Source: Yamagishiella unicocca (taxonomy: Eukaryota > Chlorophyta > Chlorophyceae > Chlamydomonadales > Volvocaceae). Taken from it: a DNA stretch of 64,000 bases. Shown in pieces: positions 12,201 to 23,199 of the stretch. The position numbers and the translations under genes are program-made. Every line of letters starts with the position of its first letter. Position 1 is the first letter of the stretch. The stretch is from NCBI GenBank assembly GCA_003116995.1, contig BDSL01000029.1, positions 434,001-498,000 of the forward strand. The letters are read 5' to 3'. The notes below the pieces were generated by a model that saw only the letters and a list, made by a program, of their open reading frames with translations, searched no databases and was not told where the DNA came from.

Positions 12201-15200
12201 CAGCCCCTCCACCCCCCCACCCCGGTTCTATTATTGTAACTCCCCCACCCCGCGGCCCCCCCCAGTCCCCACCTGCCAGGCGCCCAGCGCCGCCGCGTTC
12301 CGCAGCATTGGCTCTATGGCCGTTATGACCAGCGACACGGCGAATGCGGGGCCCCCGCGGATGACCTCCTCCGCGAACAGCTCGTATGCCCAGCGGTCCA
12401 CCCCGAAGGCCCTGCCGTAGGCCTTGGAGATGTCCCCCAGACGGTTCACAGAGAGATCCGAGATCTGAACGTGAACGGAGGGAGGAGGGAGGCAGGCGGG
12501 TTGAGGGAGGAGGGAGGGAGAAAGAGAGGAGGTGGAAGGGAGGCAGGCGGGTTGAGGCAGCGGGCATTACAACGACGATGACCAATGAGGCTGTTCCCAT
12601 GTTGCGGCCAGGGAGGGACCAGCCTCCCTTCCCCTCCGTGTCCCCCCCTCCCTCCCTCAGCACCCACCTCCGCCAGCGCCCGGCGAATGCGGTTGACCAC
12701 CGCCACCGCCAGCAGCGCGTCCTCTTTGTTGGGCCGCCCGCCGTTTCGGACAGAGCTGGGCAGCTCGTTCCAGGCCTGGGGGCGGGTGGGCGAGGGGGCA
12801 GGAGCAGCGGTTGCCTTCCCACGACCACCTCACATACTCGCACATGTCCTCTGGCTCGGAGGCAAGACGCGGCGAGGCGGCTGCCCCGATGTCCTGATGA
12901 GCACCCGCCTTCGCTAGCTGTACGGAAGGTGTACCTGCTGTACGGAAGGTGTACCTGCTGTACGGAAGGTGTGCCTCCTGTACGGAAGGTGTACGTACCT
13001 CCGCTGGCTGTCAACAAGGTGTACCTTGACTAGCACAGCAGGTGGCCTCTTGCCCGGCAGTAGCCCCCCCCACAACAACAGGTACAGTGCGGCTGTAGCA
13101 GCACCGCACTGCGGCAGTGCGAGGGCGCACATAGGCCGGCACCACCAGGGCCGGACACCCTGGGCCCCCCCTCCCGACCTCCCGACTCCCCCCCGCCCCA
13201 CCTTGAGGCAGTAGCAGATCTCCTCGTTGTTGCCCAGGCTGAGGCACAGGTTCTGCAGCAGCGGCCGCATGAAGGCGGCAGCTCCGAAACCTGCGGGCAC
13301 CACAGCACCACGACAGCACCACCCGGCGTTGAGCTGCATCCTAGAGTGCACTGCAGGGCTGCTTCCATTACCTTTGCGGCTCCCCGACCCCCCCTCCAAT
13401 CCTCCTCCCAGCGCCCACTCCCCGCCCCAGTGCCACACCTGCCCCCTTCCCGCCCCTGTTGCCGCACCTGCCGAGCCCCCCCCTGCGCCTCTCTCAACCC
13501 CCTCTCCCCCCCAGTGTCGCACCTGCCGAGCCCACCCCCCTCTCCGCCGCCTGCCGCGCCTGGTCCTCCAGCGCCAGGTCCAGGTACAGCAGCTCCCTGC
13601 AGCCGGTCACCGAGGGCGCCAGCTCGGTGCGCGCCTCCACGCACGCCTCCAGCAGCGGCAGGATCTGGCTGTCGCCCACGTGGGACAGCACGTAAGCCAG
13701 GTAGCCGCGGGCGCCGCCGGGGATCCTGACGGCACGACGACAACAACGGGGTGGTGGTGGTGGTGGTGGTTGGTGCTGGCGTTGGTGGTGATGTTGGTGA
13801 TGTTGGTAGTGCTGTTGATGATGGTTGTGGTGATTGTGGTGGTTGTGATGGATGTGGTGGTGGTGTTACGGGGCCGACGTGACGTGATGGCGCGTGAGAA
13901 GATGTGAGGGAGGTTGCTGAACAAGACCTGGAAGCGCCCCATCATCCAACACCGCACCGCCCCAAACACGCCGTCCTCGCCCACCGCCTCCGCCACCCCA
14001 TCCCGCCCACCAGCGTCTCCTCGTCTCCCCGGTGCCGACCCACGGGTCTCCCCTCCCAACCCGCCAGCTCGGCCCCCACCCCCCACCTGTTCCCAGCCGC
14101 ACTGGCCGACGCCGACAGGTCCGCCCCCGAGTGCACCGCCTTCAGGATGCCCAGGTAGTTGCGGAAGTCCCGGATGAGCGCGTCCCGCTTCTCGCCGTAG
14201 TACTCCGGCTCCAGTGTGATGGCCCGGTCGAACGACTCCAGCCGCTGCCGCGTGATGCCTGGAGGTGGGGGGAGTGGGGGGAGAGGGAAGGGGTGGGGGG
14301 GGGGGGGGGTGTTTTGGAGGTGGCGAGGGAGGTGTTTGGGGTGGTGGGGGTGGAGGGAACCCGTAGGTTGGCACCGAAACCCGTAGGGGGTGGTCGGGTT
14401 AGCCACCGGGTCAGCCACCGGCACGTCGCGTCGGCACCCCCCCCAAGTAACCACCGCCCCACCTGCCCTCCTCCTAGTCCACCCCAGACACCATCCAGGC
14501 GCCCACACTCGCACTCAACCCTCCCCAGCCGCCCTGCCCTCCTCCTCCTATGTCGTGTACCCGGGTCTTCTCACTCCCCACCCCCCCCAGCCACCACGGG
14601 TCTCCTCCCCCACACCCTTCCCAGCCACCACGGGTCTTCTCCCCCCTAACCCCCCCAGCCATCCACCTGCGTCCGACAGCACCCTCCAGTAGGCTCCTAG
14701 GTTGCCGCCGCCCTCCAGGAAGGCCAGGTAGGCCTCGCAGATGTGCACGTCGTCGGGGGTGGTGTTGTTGTGCAGCTTCTGGTGCCACTCCTCCATCCAC
14801 AGGCCCTTGCGCTCCGAGATGTGGTTTCGGTGCATGATGTGGAGGATCTCGTCACGGATCTTCTGGCCGTCGCCCCCGCGACCCACGTTGGTCAGCATCG
14901 CGCGAAGCCACTCCTGGGCCTCACCTGAGGCGGGCGGGGGGGGGGAGGGCGGGGGGAGTTTGTGTATGTGTGTGGCGGGCGGGGGGGTACATAAAAGAAC
15001 CGTTGACTCCCCCGTGTGTGTGCGGGGGGGTTCGAGGAAGGCCCGTGGATGCCCGAAAAAACCGTTTAGAACAGACGTTTTGAGATGTGGGGGGGGGGGA
15101 GGGTCGCAGCGGTGGTGCGGGAGGACCGGTGTGGCGGGTGCGGCTGATGTGAGGTGCGCGCCAGCAGGAGCGGCAACGAAACCAGCACCCCCTTGCCGCT

Positions 15201-18200
15201 GTGTGAACAGCACCTCCTCCCCACGGCCTTCACATACGAAGCGCACGGGCGCTATCGCGCGTAGCGCCTCCCTCCCCCCCGCCGCCCGTCGTGCAACCAG
15301 GTCTTCTCATCCCCCCCCCACCCCTCCCCCCCGCTCCCGCCCTCACCCCCCCGCCTCCTCAGCCCCAGCCGCCACCCACCCACCCACCCGAGGTGCGGCC
15401 GTGCGCGTTGGCGATGGCATTCGTCAGCCGCTCCTGCGCCGCCGACAGGATCCTGGGCTGCGTGTTGTAGTTCCGCTGCCAGGTGAGGTGGCGGGTGGCG
15501 GAGTAGCGCAGCCACACGTAGATGCGGGCCATGGCCGCAGCCACGTCGATCTCGTAGTAGCCGTTGAGCACCTCGGAGATCAGGTCGGCGGCCTTGTTGA
15601 ACCTGGACACGGCGCGGGGGGGGGGAGGGAGGTGGATGTGTTTGGGTGTTCGGGTGCTGTCGCGGGGGGGGGGGGGAGGGGGGCGGATGTGTTTGGGTGC
15701 TTGGGTGCTGTCAAAGAAAGACACAAAGAGGACATAACAAGTCAGGCTTCCCCCGTCCGCCCCCTCCGCCTCCCGTCCGCCTTCCCCCCCCCCCACCGGT
15801 TCTTTTATTGCCCCCCCCCCCACCTGTGCATCAGGGTCCACTGGCTGGTGTTGACCTCCGCCTCGATGATGTTGCGACTCAGCTCGTCCTTGACGGCGTC
15901 GATGGACTTGAAGTCCTCCGCGGGCACATCCCTGGAGCCGGGAGGGGGGGATGTGTGGTTGAAACAGACGGCGGCTCAGGAGCGGCGCGGACCCCCCTCT
16001 GTGATGGGGCTGGTGCTCCGCCCCTCCCCCCCCGGGTTTCTCCGCCTGCAGCCCCTCCCTCTTCCAACAGCTCCTCCCTCCCTTCCTGCCTCCTACATAA
16101 ACCAAGTTCTCCAGCATGCAATCCCAAACGAGTGCACCAAACGCCTCCTACTCGATCTTACGTTTTCGGTGCCAATGCCGACCTCCGGGTTTCCTCGAAA
16201 CACATCCCACCCTCCCTCCTCCTCTCTCTCCCTCCCCTCGCCCCCCCGCCTCGCTCACTTTGACGGCAGCGGCACGTAGAAGTTGCCGCCCGCGTCCTTG
16301 TACCACATGGTGCTGTCGGAGGAGCGGAGCACGAACGTGATACCGCCCAGGTGGTGGTCTGAGGGGGAGTGGGTCAGGGGGGTGGGGGTCAGGACGAGGG
16401 AGGCCCACAGGTGGTGATTTCGAGGGGGAGCGGGCCAGGGAGGGGCGATCCGGGGGTCTGAAGCCGCTGCCAAACAAAAGGGGATGCAAGCTGGCGGCTG
16501 GCTTGTTGCCGTGTTCTCGGGTCTTGGAAACAGCCGGCTAGCGCTCTACCTTAAAACCCTAAAACCCCTCAAATGTACGCCCTGCGCCCTTCCCGCCGGT
16601 CCCCCCCCCCCTCCTCTGTGCCGTACGCCGCCGTACGCCGCCGTACCAGCCCGCGTCCCCATCTCCCCGTATATCCGTCCTCCCCTTTCCTGCCTCCGCC
16701 TCTTTCGCCGCGCCGCTGGGGCCTCTTCGTTGCTTTGACCCCTGTCCACCCGCTCCGCGCCTGGATGTTGTTCCTAACGCCCCCTGCTGCCCCTTGCCCG
16801 CATGCTTCGCGTCGACCGCCTTCCCCACCCGCTCTGGGCCCTGGTCAGGTGAGTTCCGCCGCTGGGTTGGGCCTCTGTTCTGGTAGTTTTTTGCTAGTCG
16901 TTGCGTTCTTGTCTGCGGGCGTCGGGACCTGCGTCTGGGCTTTCGCGTCCCCCATGGCGGCGCGGCGCGGCTTCGGCCTCCTCTCCTGGACGACCGCGGA
17001 CCTTCTCTGGTAATGACCGGCTTCCTCACGCATCTGGTCGGTATTCGGGCGGGTCGGGACTGGGAATCCGACTAGGACTGGGACTGGGACCGGACCGCGA
17101 TGTCCGCTCTCCCATAGCGCACCAACTCCCACAGTTCTCCTGCTAGCGCCCAAAACCGGTTCTGCGAAAAGTTTACGTGCGTCGCGCGGGGTCCTCGCTT
17201 CCTTTCGTCTCGCCGTAGCCGATATAGCTTAGCCGCCAAAGGTCATATTACGACCTTCGGCTTTCGTATCCCCAACCCAGTTCTCCCGCATGCATCTCAA
17301 AACTTCTGTTTTAAACGATTTTTTTCGGACATCCACGGGTTTCCCTCGAACCCCTCCTCTGTGCATATCAAGCCGGCTGTCCTAAAACAGGTTTTCCTAT
17401 CATACACGGGTTTTCCTTGCAACCAACCCCGCCCCTGTGCTGCGAGGCCGGCCGTGCGGCCCTCTCACCGGGCGGCAGGTTGATCGTGATCCGCTGCAGC
17501 GGCACCTTGGCTCCGCTGATCTCCACGTCGCACTCGTCGTCGTCGCAGTTGAGGAAGGGCGTCTCCACGGCTTTGTGCATCACCACACTGCCCTCGGGCT
17601 GCAGGGCGCCGTCGGGCATCACCCACTCCCGGGAGCCTTAGGGGGGGGAGTGGAGAGGTGGGGGGGAGGCAGGCGGACTGGGACTTTAATAATCATGGCC
17701 CGTTGAGGTGCTGGCGTGTGCTGGCGTGTAGCTTCTGGGGTGTCCCCGGTGCACATCGTCCGCTCGTGTATCGCCAGCGTGGGCCGGCAATCCTCAAACC
17801 ACCCAACCCCCACCCCTCCCCGGACCCACCCGGCGGGCACACCCCCCAGTGCAGCACCGTGTCTGACGCCGTGTCCGTCACGATGTCCACACGCACGGGG
17901 GAGGTCTCGCTTTCCTGAAGCGGGCGGGGATGGGGTGGGGGTGGGGTGTGTGGAAAAATACCCGTTTATGCGACGTGCGCAGTGTAGTGGGTGGGAGGGA
18001 GAGGGGGTAGAGACAGGAGGCAGAGGGGGGAAGGTTGGTGGGTCAGCCCCCGCGGTCCCACGGGTCTCCCGGACCGGCTGTCCGGTCAGGCGGGCCGGGG
18101 GGGTTTGAGGAAGGCCCGTAGATGCTAGGAAAAACCGTGCGGGGGGGACGAGGCCGTGGCTGTTCGCAGCTGTATCCTCGCAGTTCCTCAAACGGTGTGG

Positions 18201-21200
18201 CGAACTTCAGTACCACGTGCTTGTGTCCTCTTCACTGCTAGCGGCCCTAAACAGTCCTCACCGCCAGCACTGGCTGCTCCTCATCGACCGGTGCCCGCAC
18301 CTCGAAGCGACGCGATGAGACGAGACGCGGTGCAGTGGCCTGGGGCCGCCCCTCGGCCCCGGGCGGCTCAACCGCCACCTCCGGAGGTGCAGCCCCCTTA
18401 CCGCCCGGTGGAGACCCACATCGTGACGCCGGCACCGGGGTCCCACCACCACCACGCCCTGCCGTTGCCCTCGTCTTGCTGCCAGCCCTGCCGTGGCGCC
18501 ACAGTGCCCCCCTTTCGGCACGAGATCCGCCCACCCCTGGAGTCGTCCTTATGCCAGTCCTAAGAGCCGCCCTGACCCCCAGCGCGCCGCCCCAGTGCCG
18601 CCTTGGTCCCGCCCTCCTCCCGCGGCTGAAACCCTAAAGCCCTGCCAGCAGCCCCCCTAACCTCCCCTCCCCTCCCGCCCCCCTCCCCTCCCGCCCCCCT
18701 CCCCTCCCGCCCCCCTCCCCTCCCGCCCCCCTCCCCTCCCGCCCCCCTCCCCTCCCGCCCCCCTCCCCTCCCGCCCCCCTCATCCCTCCGCACCGCCCCA
18801 CCTGTCGCACCACCGCCAGCAGCTCCGCCTTGCCCGCCAGCGGTGACGTCCTGCGCCACCTGGTGGCGGGGTCCACTGCGAAGCGCTGCACCAGGAAGTC
18901 CAGCGGCCGTTCGCTCACGGAGCGCTCGGCGGACAGCACCGGGGCGGGGGCGGAGCGCTGGAGGGGGGGGATATGAGGGGGGGGAGGGGTATGAGAGTGG
19001 GGGGGAGGGAGTGCATGAGAGGGGGGGAGGGGGCACCAGACAGCTCAATGCGAGGTGCGGGGGTGTGCGCCTGGTGTCAGCAGGGGGGGGGGCACACCGT
19101 GCCACCAGCTGCCCCCTGGCCAGGTCAGGCCGGGTTGGGCCTGGTCGGACCCACTGCGACGCCGGCAATCCATCACGCTTGTGTCTCCGCCCCGCCTTGC
19201 CCAGGTGCCCCTGCCTCACCGCACCTCCGCACCTCCCCCACACACAATCGCCCCCACCCACCCCCACCCCCCTAGCCCGCTGCAGCTGACCACCCAGTCG
19301 GCCGTCCCCCACCCCCCTCGGGCATCCACGGGTCTTCCTCGAACCCCCCCCCCCCAGCCCGCCGCACCTTGATCAGCTCCAGCGGGTTCCTCTTGGGCGT
19401 CCCCAGCGGGCTGCCCACCTGCGCCGGCCGCTGAGCGGGGCCGCTGGGCTTGGACTGAGTTGGCGGCACATCCAGCGAGGAGGTGGGGGTCATGGAGCCC
19501 CCGGAGGAGGAGGAGGTGGGCTTGAGCGTGTAGTTGAGCTTGCGAGCCACCTCCTCCAGGGAGGCACCCGACTGCAGCTGCTCGGTGATCATCCTGGGGG
19601 GAGAGGAGGGGGGGAGGGGGGCAAAACACACCGGTGACTTGACATGGGAAGGGTGTAGTGGGGGGAGGGGAGGGACCAAAGGACGTGGCTGCCGGGTCGT
19701 ACACGTGGCTGCCGTACCGAGGCAGTGCGTAAGGGACACCCGCGGAGGCAGCAGGGGCATGCCGTGATCGCGCCGATCGTGACGTGACGAGCCACACGTC
19801 CGGGCCAACGTAAGGTGGCGGGCCGCCGATAGACCTGCGGCTGCCGCCCCTCCCCTCCCCCCCCCCGCCCCGCTCGCTTGCCCGGAGGAGCAACGTGCTG
19901 CGGGGCGGGGGCCCGCGGACCGACGTGGTGGTGGGCGGGGAGGCCGGGGCTGCCCGGCCTTGGTCGCACGGCGCCAACAGCGATGAAGATGAAGCCAGGC
20001 TGGCCGCCTGACAGCCCGAACCTGTCCCCTGCTCCGGCTTCCGTGACTCCGCCTGCCGCAACCGCGGGGGGGCTGCGAGCTCCCGGAGCACGTCGGCTGC
20101 AACAGACCCTCCCCCCCCACCCACCGCCAGGGCTGAAACCCCAGCGCCGCATGCTCCCCCCTCAGCACTTGCCCCCCACTGGCTGTCGCCCACCTCCCCT
20201 CCCCGCCTCCCCACCACCACTGCCAGCAGTCCGCGCTTTCGTCCTGAAAGCAAGTGGCAGTCACGTGAAGGAAATCTCTACCACCACTGCCGCTGGGCCC
20301 TCCCCGCCCCCGGTCCTTGCCTGCGCGCCTCCCCCGAGAGGTCCGCCCCCTCCGGCTTGCCCTTGTGCTCCCACAGCACGTAGGCCTGCACCCCCAGCAG
20401 GTCCTCGGGGATGGGCGGCAGGGCGGCGCCGCCGGCGGGGCGAGCAGCCGGCGCCGCAGCCGGGGCCGGCGGAGGCGCTGCGGGCGCCTTCGTCGCCACC
20501 GCCGGAGCAGTCGCATCCCCCATCGCCGGCGTGATGACCTTCTTACGGTAGTCCGCGTACTTCCACTTGCCCCTGAGCAATGAGGGGGAGCGCCAGGGAG
20601 GGGCCCCGGTGTCAGCACCCACAGCGCCAGGGAGGGGCCCCGGTCCCGCTCGCCCACGGTAGGATGCAGCGACCCCGCTCCGTCCTTGGCCCCCTTCCCG
20701 GGACTAGGGCCAGCAGAGGCGAATGGCTACGGGTTGGTAGGTAGACTGCTTGCGTCGACACTACTGGGGGTAGCCGGAGGGGCTTATGGCCGGCATGATG
20801 TAACGATGTAACGCCCACTCGGGCATGAGACGTGAGGCGCAGTCCTCCTCCGGCCGCATCAGGCAGCCCGGCAGGCACTAGCCCGCACCCACACGGTCCC
20901 TGCCCCCGCTCCCCCCTCCCCCGCAGCATGTCGTGTAACCCGTTTCAGCACGCCCGTAATCGCCCCGACAACGCCCTCCCTGGACCAGCTGGACTAGGGG
21001 TTGCAAGCTGGACCCGGGGTGGGGCCCCCATCCGCCCCTCCCGGGCCCACCAACCACCCCTCCGCCCCTCCCGGGCCCCTCCGCTCACTCCGCCCCTCCC
21101 GGCCCCACCAACCACCCCTCCCGTCCCCAACAACCACCAACCGCCCCTCCCGGGCCCACCAACCACCCCTCCCAGCCCCACCAACCACCAACTGCCCCTC

Positions 21201-22519
21201 TGCTCACTCCGCCCGTCCCGGCTCCACCAACCACCCCTCCCGGTCCCGCCAACTACCCCTCCGCTCACTCCGCCACGCGCCAGAGCTCGTCCAGTGTGCG
21301 GCCCCGGGCGAGCAGCTCCTTCATCTCCGTCACGCCCCTGTCGTACTCGCTGGCGGCTGACGTGTCGGCCCGCTCCGGCCGGCCCGCGTGGTCCCACCGC
21401 ACCCAGGCCCACTTGTCACACAAGTCCTTTGGCAGCTGGTCGATCTTAGGCGCCGTGGAGGTGACGTCCGGGCGCAGCTCGACTTTAAAATTGGTGCCAT
21501 TGTTGTCGTACCACGTGTTGGTGGCATCGTCCTAAGGAGGCAGCACCGGCGAGGCAGCGCTGTCAGCGGCCGCGAGAGAGCCGTCGCGCGCATGCTTTGC
21601 GGAGTGGTGGGGTGTGCTGCGGGCGCTTGAGGTGGGTGGATTCTTTCGAGACGTTCTTTCGGGAGAGCTCCCCCTGGCCCCGGGTGTGGAAACTGCCTCC
21701 CAACGCCTCGTGCCACCAGTCCCTGCTGTCGTGCAGCCCCTCCTTTTTTACCTTGAGGACAAAGTTGAAGAAGTCGGAGGCTTCCTCGCCATCCAGGTGC
21801 AAGACCACGCGCGCGCGGCCGTTGGTATCCGACCTGGAGGGGAAAGGCTATATGTTCAGCGCCATGTCCAGCCCTAAAAAGGTATTGATCAACCTTTTCC
21901 AGCGCGTGCTATCGATACGACGTGTCCATTGACCTAGTATAAATGATCTCTTTCCGAATCCCCGGAACGTATCGGGGATCTGCTAGAAACGAAACGTGTT
22001 ATGTGTGCGGGGAATCTCGCAATGTATCCAATTATGCGTATATATTGCTAAAAGGTTGCAAGCTTGTCCACGCGAGCGTTGACGTAGCCCTAGGGTTCTT
22101 TCACGTCACATGCGGAAGACACGCCGGACCTGAACGGGGTCTGTAGGGCGCGATCTTTGTATTGGACCGTGCCTTCCGGCCGAACGCTGCCTCCGGGTAG
22201 ACGCCATCCGCCCTTGTAGTCCTTGCCGCCTTCGACGCCCCAATGCAACAGCAGGCGGCCAGCCTGGACGTCCGATTCAATGCTAATGACCTGATCGCCG
22301 TTCGCGTTGTGTTCCACAATAACCTGCAAATGCAACTTAGGTTGCTTCAGTGGTGACCGATATGCGTTGAGCTGCTCCCGCACGCACCTTGACGTGTGCG
22401 CCGTTCCGGAGCGAAAGGTCCTTTTGCGACGTGTAAGCCGTTGCAGTGGCCACAGCGGACGCAATGCCTCCACGATTGAAACGCACGAGCTGACGGCCTG
22501 CGAAAGTGGGACACTTCAA
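6297..22519 (-). CDS. GWD: Alpha-glucan water dikinase, plastid starch-phosphorylating enzyme
   Basis: GWD transfers the beta-phosphate of ATP to C6 of glucose units in starch, which opens the granule for degradation. I read 29 exons, all in phase: 22388-22519, 22130-22323, 21653-21833, 21269-21531, 20321-20572, 19368-19593, 18802-18957, 18262-18339, 17830-17914, 17469-17636, 16259-16358, 15824-15931, 15388-15602, 14667-14924, 14087-14258, 13523-13725, 13202-13290, 12668-12775, 12273-12464, 11916-12020, 11245-11397, 10692-10821, 10160-10332, 9729-10023, 8309-8557, 7628-7810, 7270-7363, 6801-6867, 6297-6362. The product is about 1564 aa; plant GWDs are around 1400-1460. Residues 1-44 look like a transit peptide. 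CBM45-type starch-binding modules lie near 45-170 and 475-578. The phosphohistidine motif PDVLSHVSVRARN is present (His about 1120). The C-terminal nucleotide-binding domain includes IFRSDSNGEDLEGYAG and ends DIEGVV...VVQTRPQV. The intron after exon 5 has a GC donor. Assignment is firm; GWD1 versus GWD2 is not decided. Confidence 0.96.
8794..9617 (+). mobile_element. Non-coding retroposon-like element, copy A, full length
   Basis: About 820 bp inside the GWD intron between exons 24 and 25. It runs from CGTCTCCTCGCCTGCTAGCC to ...CATCCACGGGTTTCCCTCGAA. It is nearly identical to copy B over B's whole length, and copy C shares both ends. It has no long ORF with protein features. The end carrying TTTTAAACGATTTTTTTCGG followed by CCACGGGTTTCCCTCGAA is the end kept by all truncated copies, so I call it 3'. 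The flanks are poly-C and do not show a clear target duplication. Confidence 0.75.
12905..12995. repeat. About 20-bp tandem repeat in a GWD intron
   Basis: Four copies of a unit close to CTGTACGGAAGGTGTACCTG lie in the intron between GWD exons 17 and 18. The sequence contains GTAC palindromes. No function is evident. Confidence 0.7.
13745..13865. repeat. TGG/TGA-rich simple repeat in a GWD intron
   Basis: A degenerate GGT/GAT trinucleotide tract lies in the intron between GWD exons 15 and 16, just upstream (in the gene) of the acceptor at 13726-13727. On the transcribed strand it reads as a long pyrimidine/adenine tract. It is low complexity only. Confidence 0.6.
16607..17364 (+). mobile_element. 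Retroposon-like element, copy B, 5'-truncated, with target-site duplication
   Basis: The element body is 16621-17350, in the GWD intron between exons 10 and 11. It matches copy A (about 8888-9617) almost base for base but lacks the first roughly 95 bp. CCCCTCCTCTGTGC occurs directly before it (16607-16620) and directly after it (17351-17364). This 14-bp direct repeat fits a target-site duplication. Truncation at one end only plus a duplication of this length is typical of LINE-type insertion (SINE or LINE). No coding capacity was seen. Confidence 0.8.
18660..18781. repeat. 16-bp C-rich minisatellite in a GWD intron
   Basis: About eight tandem copies of CCCCTCCCCTCCCGCC lie in the intron between exons 7 and 8. 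On the transcribed (minus) strand the tract is G-rich, with runs of three or more G, so it could form quadruplex structures. Confidence 0.85.
21020..21262. repeat. Irregular tandem repeat with CCCCTCCC...CCACCAAC units
   Basis: The repeat lies in the GWD intron between exons 4 and 5, ending next to the donor at 21267-21268. Units of about 20-40 bp alternate CCCCTCCCGG and CCCACCAACCA. No coding signal was seen. Confidence 0.7.
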
Positions 22520-23199
22520 GACCCTTCATTGGTGGGGCAGCCGCCGCGGTTGTTCGGGTGGACCTACCGCTCAGCAGCGAGGTGCTCATCAACCGATTTG
22601 CAGGCCCTGTTGTCGACAAGCCTGTAGAAGGCTTGCTGACGACAGCTCCTCGGCAGCTCGGTCTGCAGTCGTGCAGTCCATGTTGACGGGACTGCCAATT
22701 CCCAAACAATTACTCCACCACCAAGGTCTTTCAGCGCACCTGGATACAGTGGGAACCAAACGACCGCATCCACCGAGACAAGCTGCGCCGGGCCGCAGCC
22801 CGACACCGTCAACCTTCATGGATTGGTAAATTGTTTGCAAATAAATGCACTTGAATTCGTGGAAAAAGCAAGCGTTGGTCGATGTGATGATGACATGCAT
22901 ATTACATATTGACCCGGACTTGAGTCTTCAGCTCCGAGCTGGCATGCCAGTACGGCCAATGGCATGGCCGCAAGAGATGGCCGTCGATGCACTCACTCTT
23001 CGCACCAATCAATCACAGGCAATATTTTTGCCTTCCAACCCTGCATCTTGCTCGCTCCGTGCGCGCCCTGACTCGTTTGAGGTGAGCCGTCGCGACGCCC
23101 ACCCATCGACGCTACTCTCCGCTCCAGCGCAAACAACGCCTGCTACCCCGACCTGTCGCATCACCCGGGCCCCCGCCCCCCACACACAACCTTCTCCTA
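22520..23199. other. GWD 5' region and 3' UTR of the neighbouring gene
   Basis: This spacer separates the 3' end of the phosphatase gene from the GWD start codon; both genes are on the minus strand. The phosphatase poly(A) signal at 22902-22906 leaves roughly 380 bp for the GWD promoter and 5' UTR. I see no clear TATA box and no convincing ORF. Confidence 0.5.
22902..22906 (-). terminator. TGTAA polyadenylation signal for the capping-type phosphatase gene
   Basis: TTACA on the plus strand is TGTAA in the sense of the gene, about 295 nt after its stop codon. TGTAA is the usual poly(A) signal of chlamydomonadalean algae. Confidence 0.55.

Noticed and set aside
18180..18235. Protein-like stretch VVLKFATPFEELRGYS on the minus strand between GWD exons 8 and 9
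   Set aside because: It has no usable splice sites in phase, and exon 8 joins exon 9 directly in frame within the starch-binding module.
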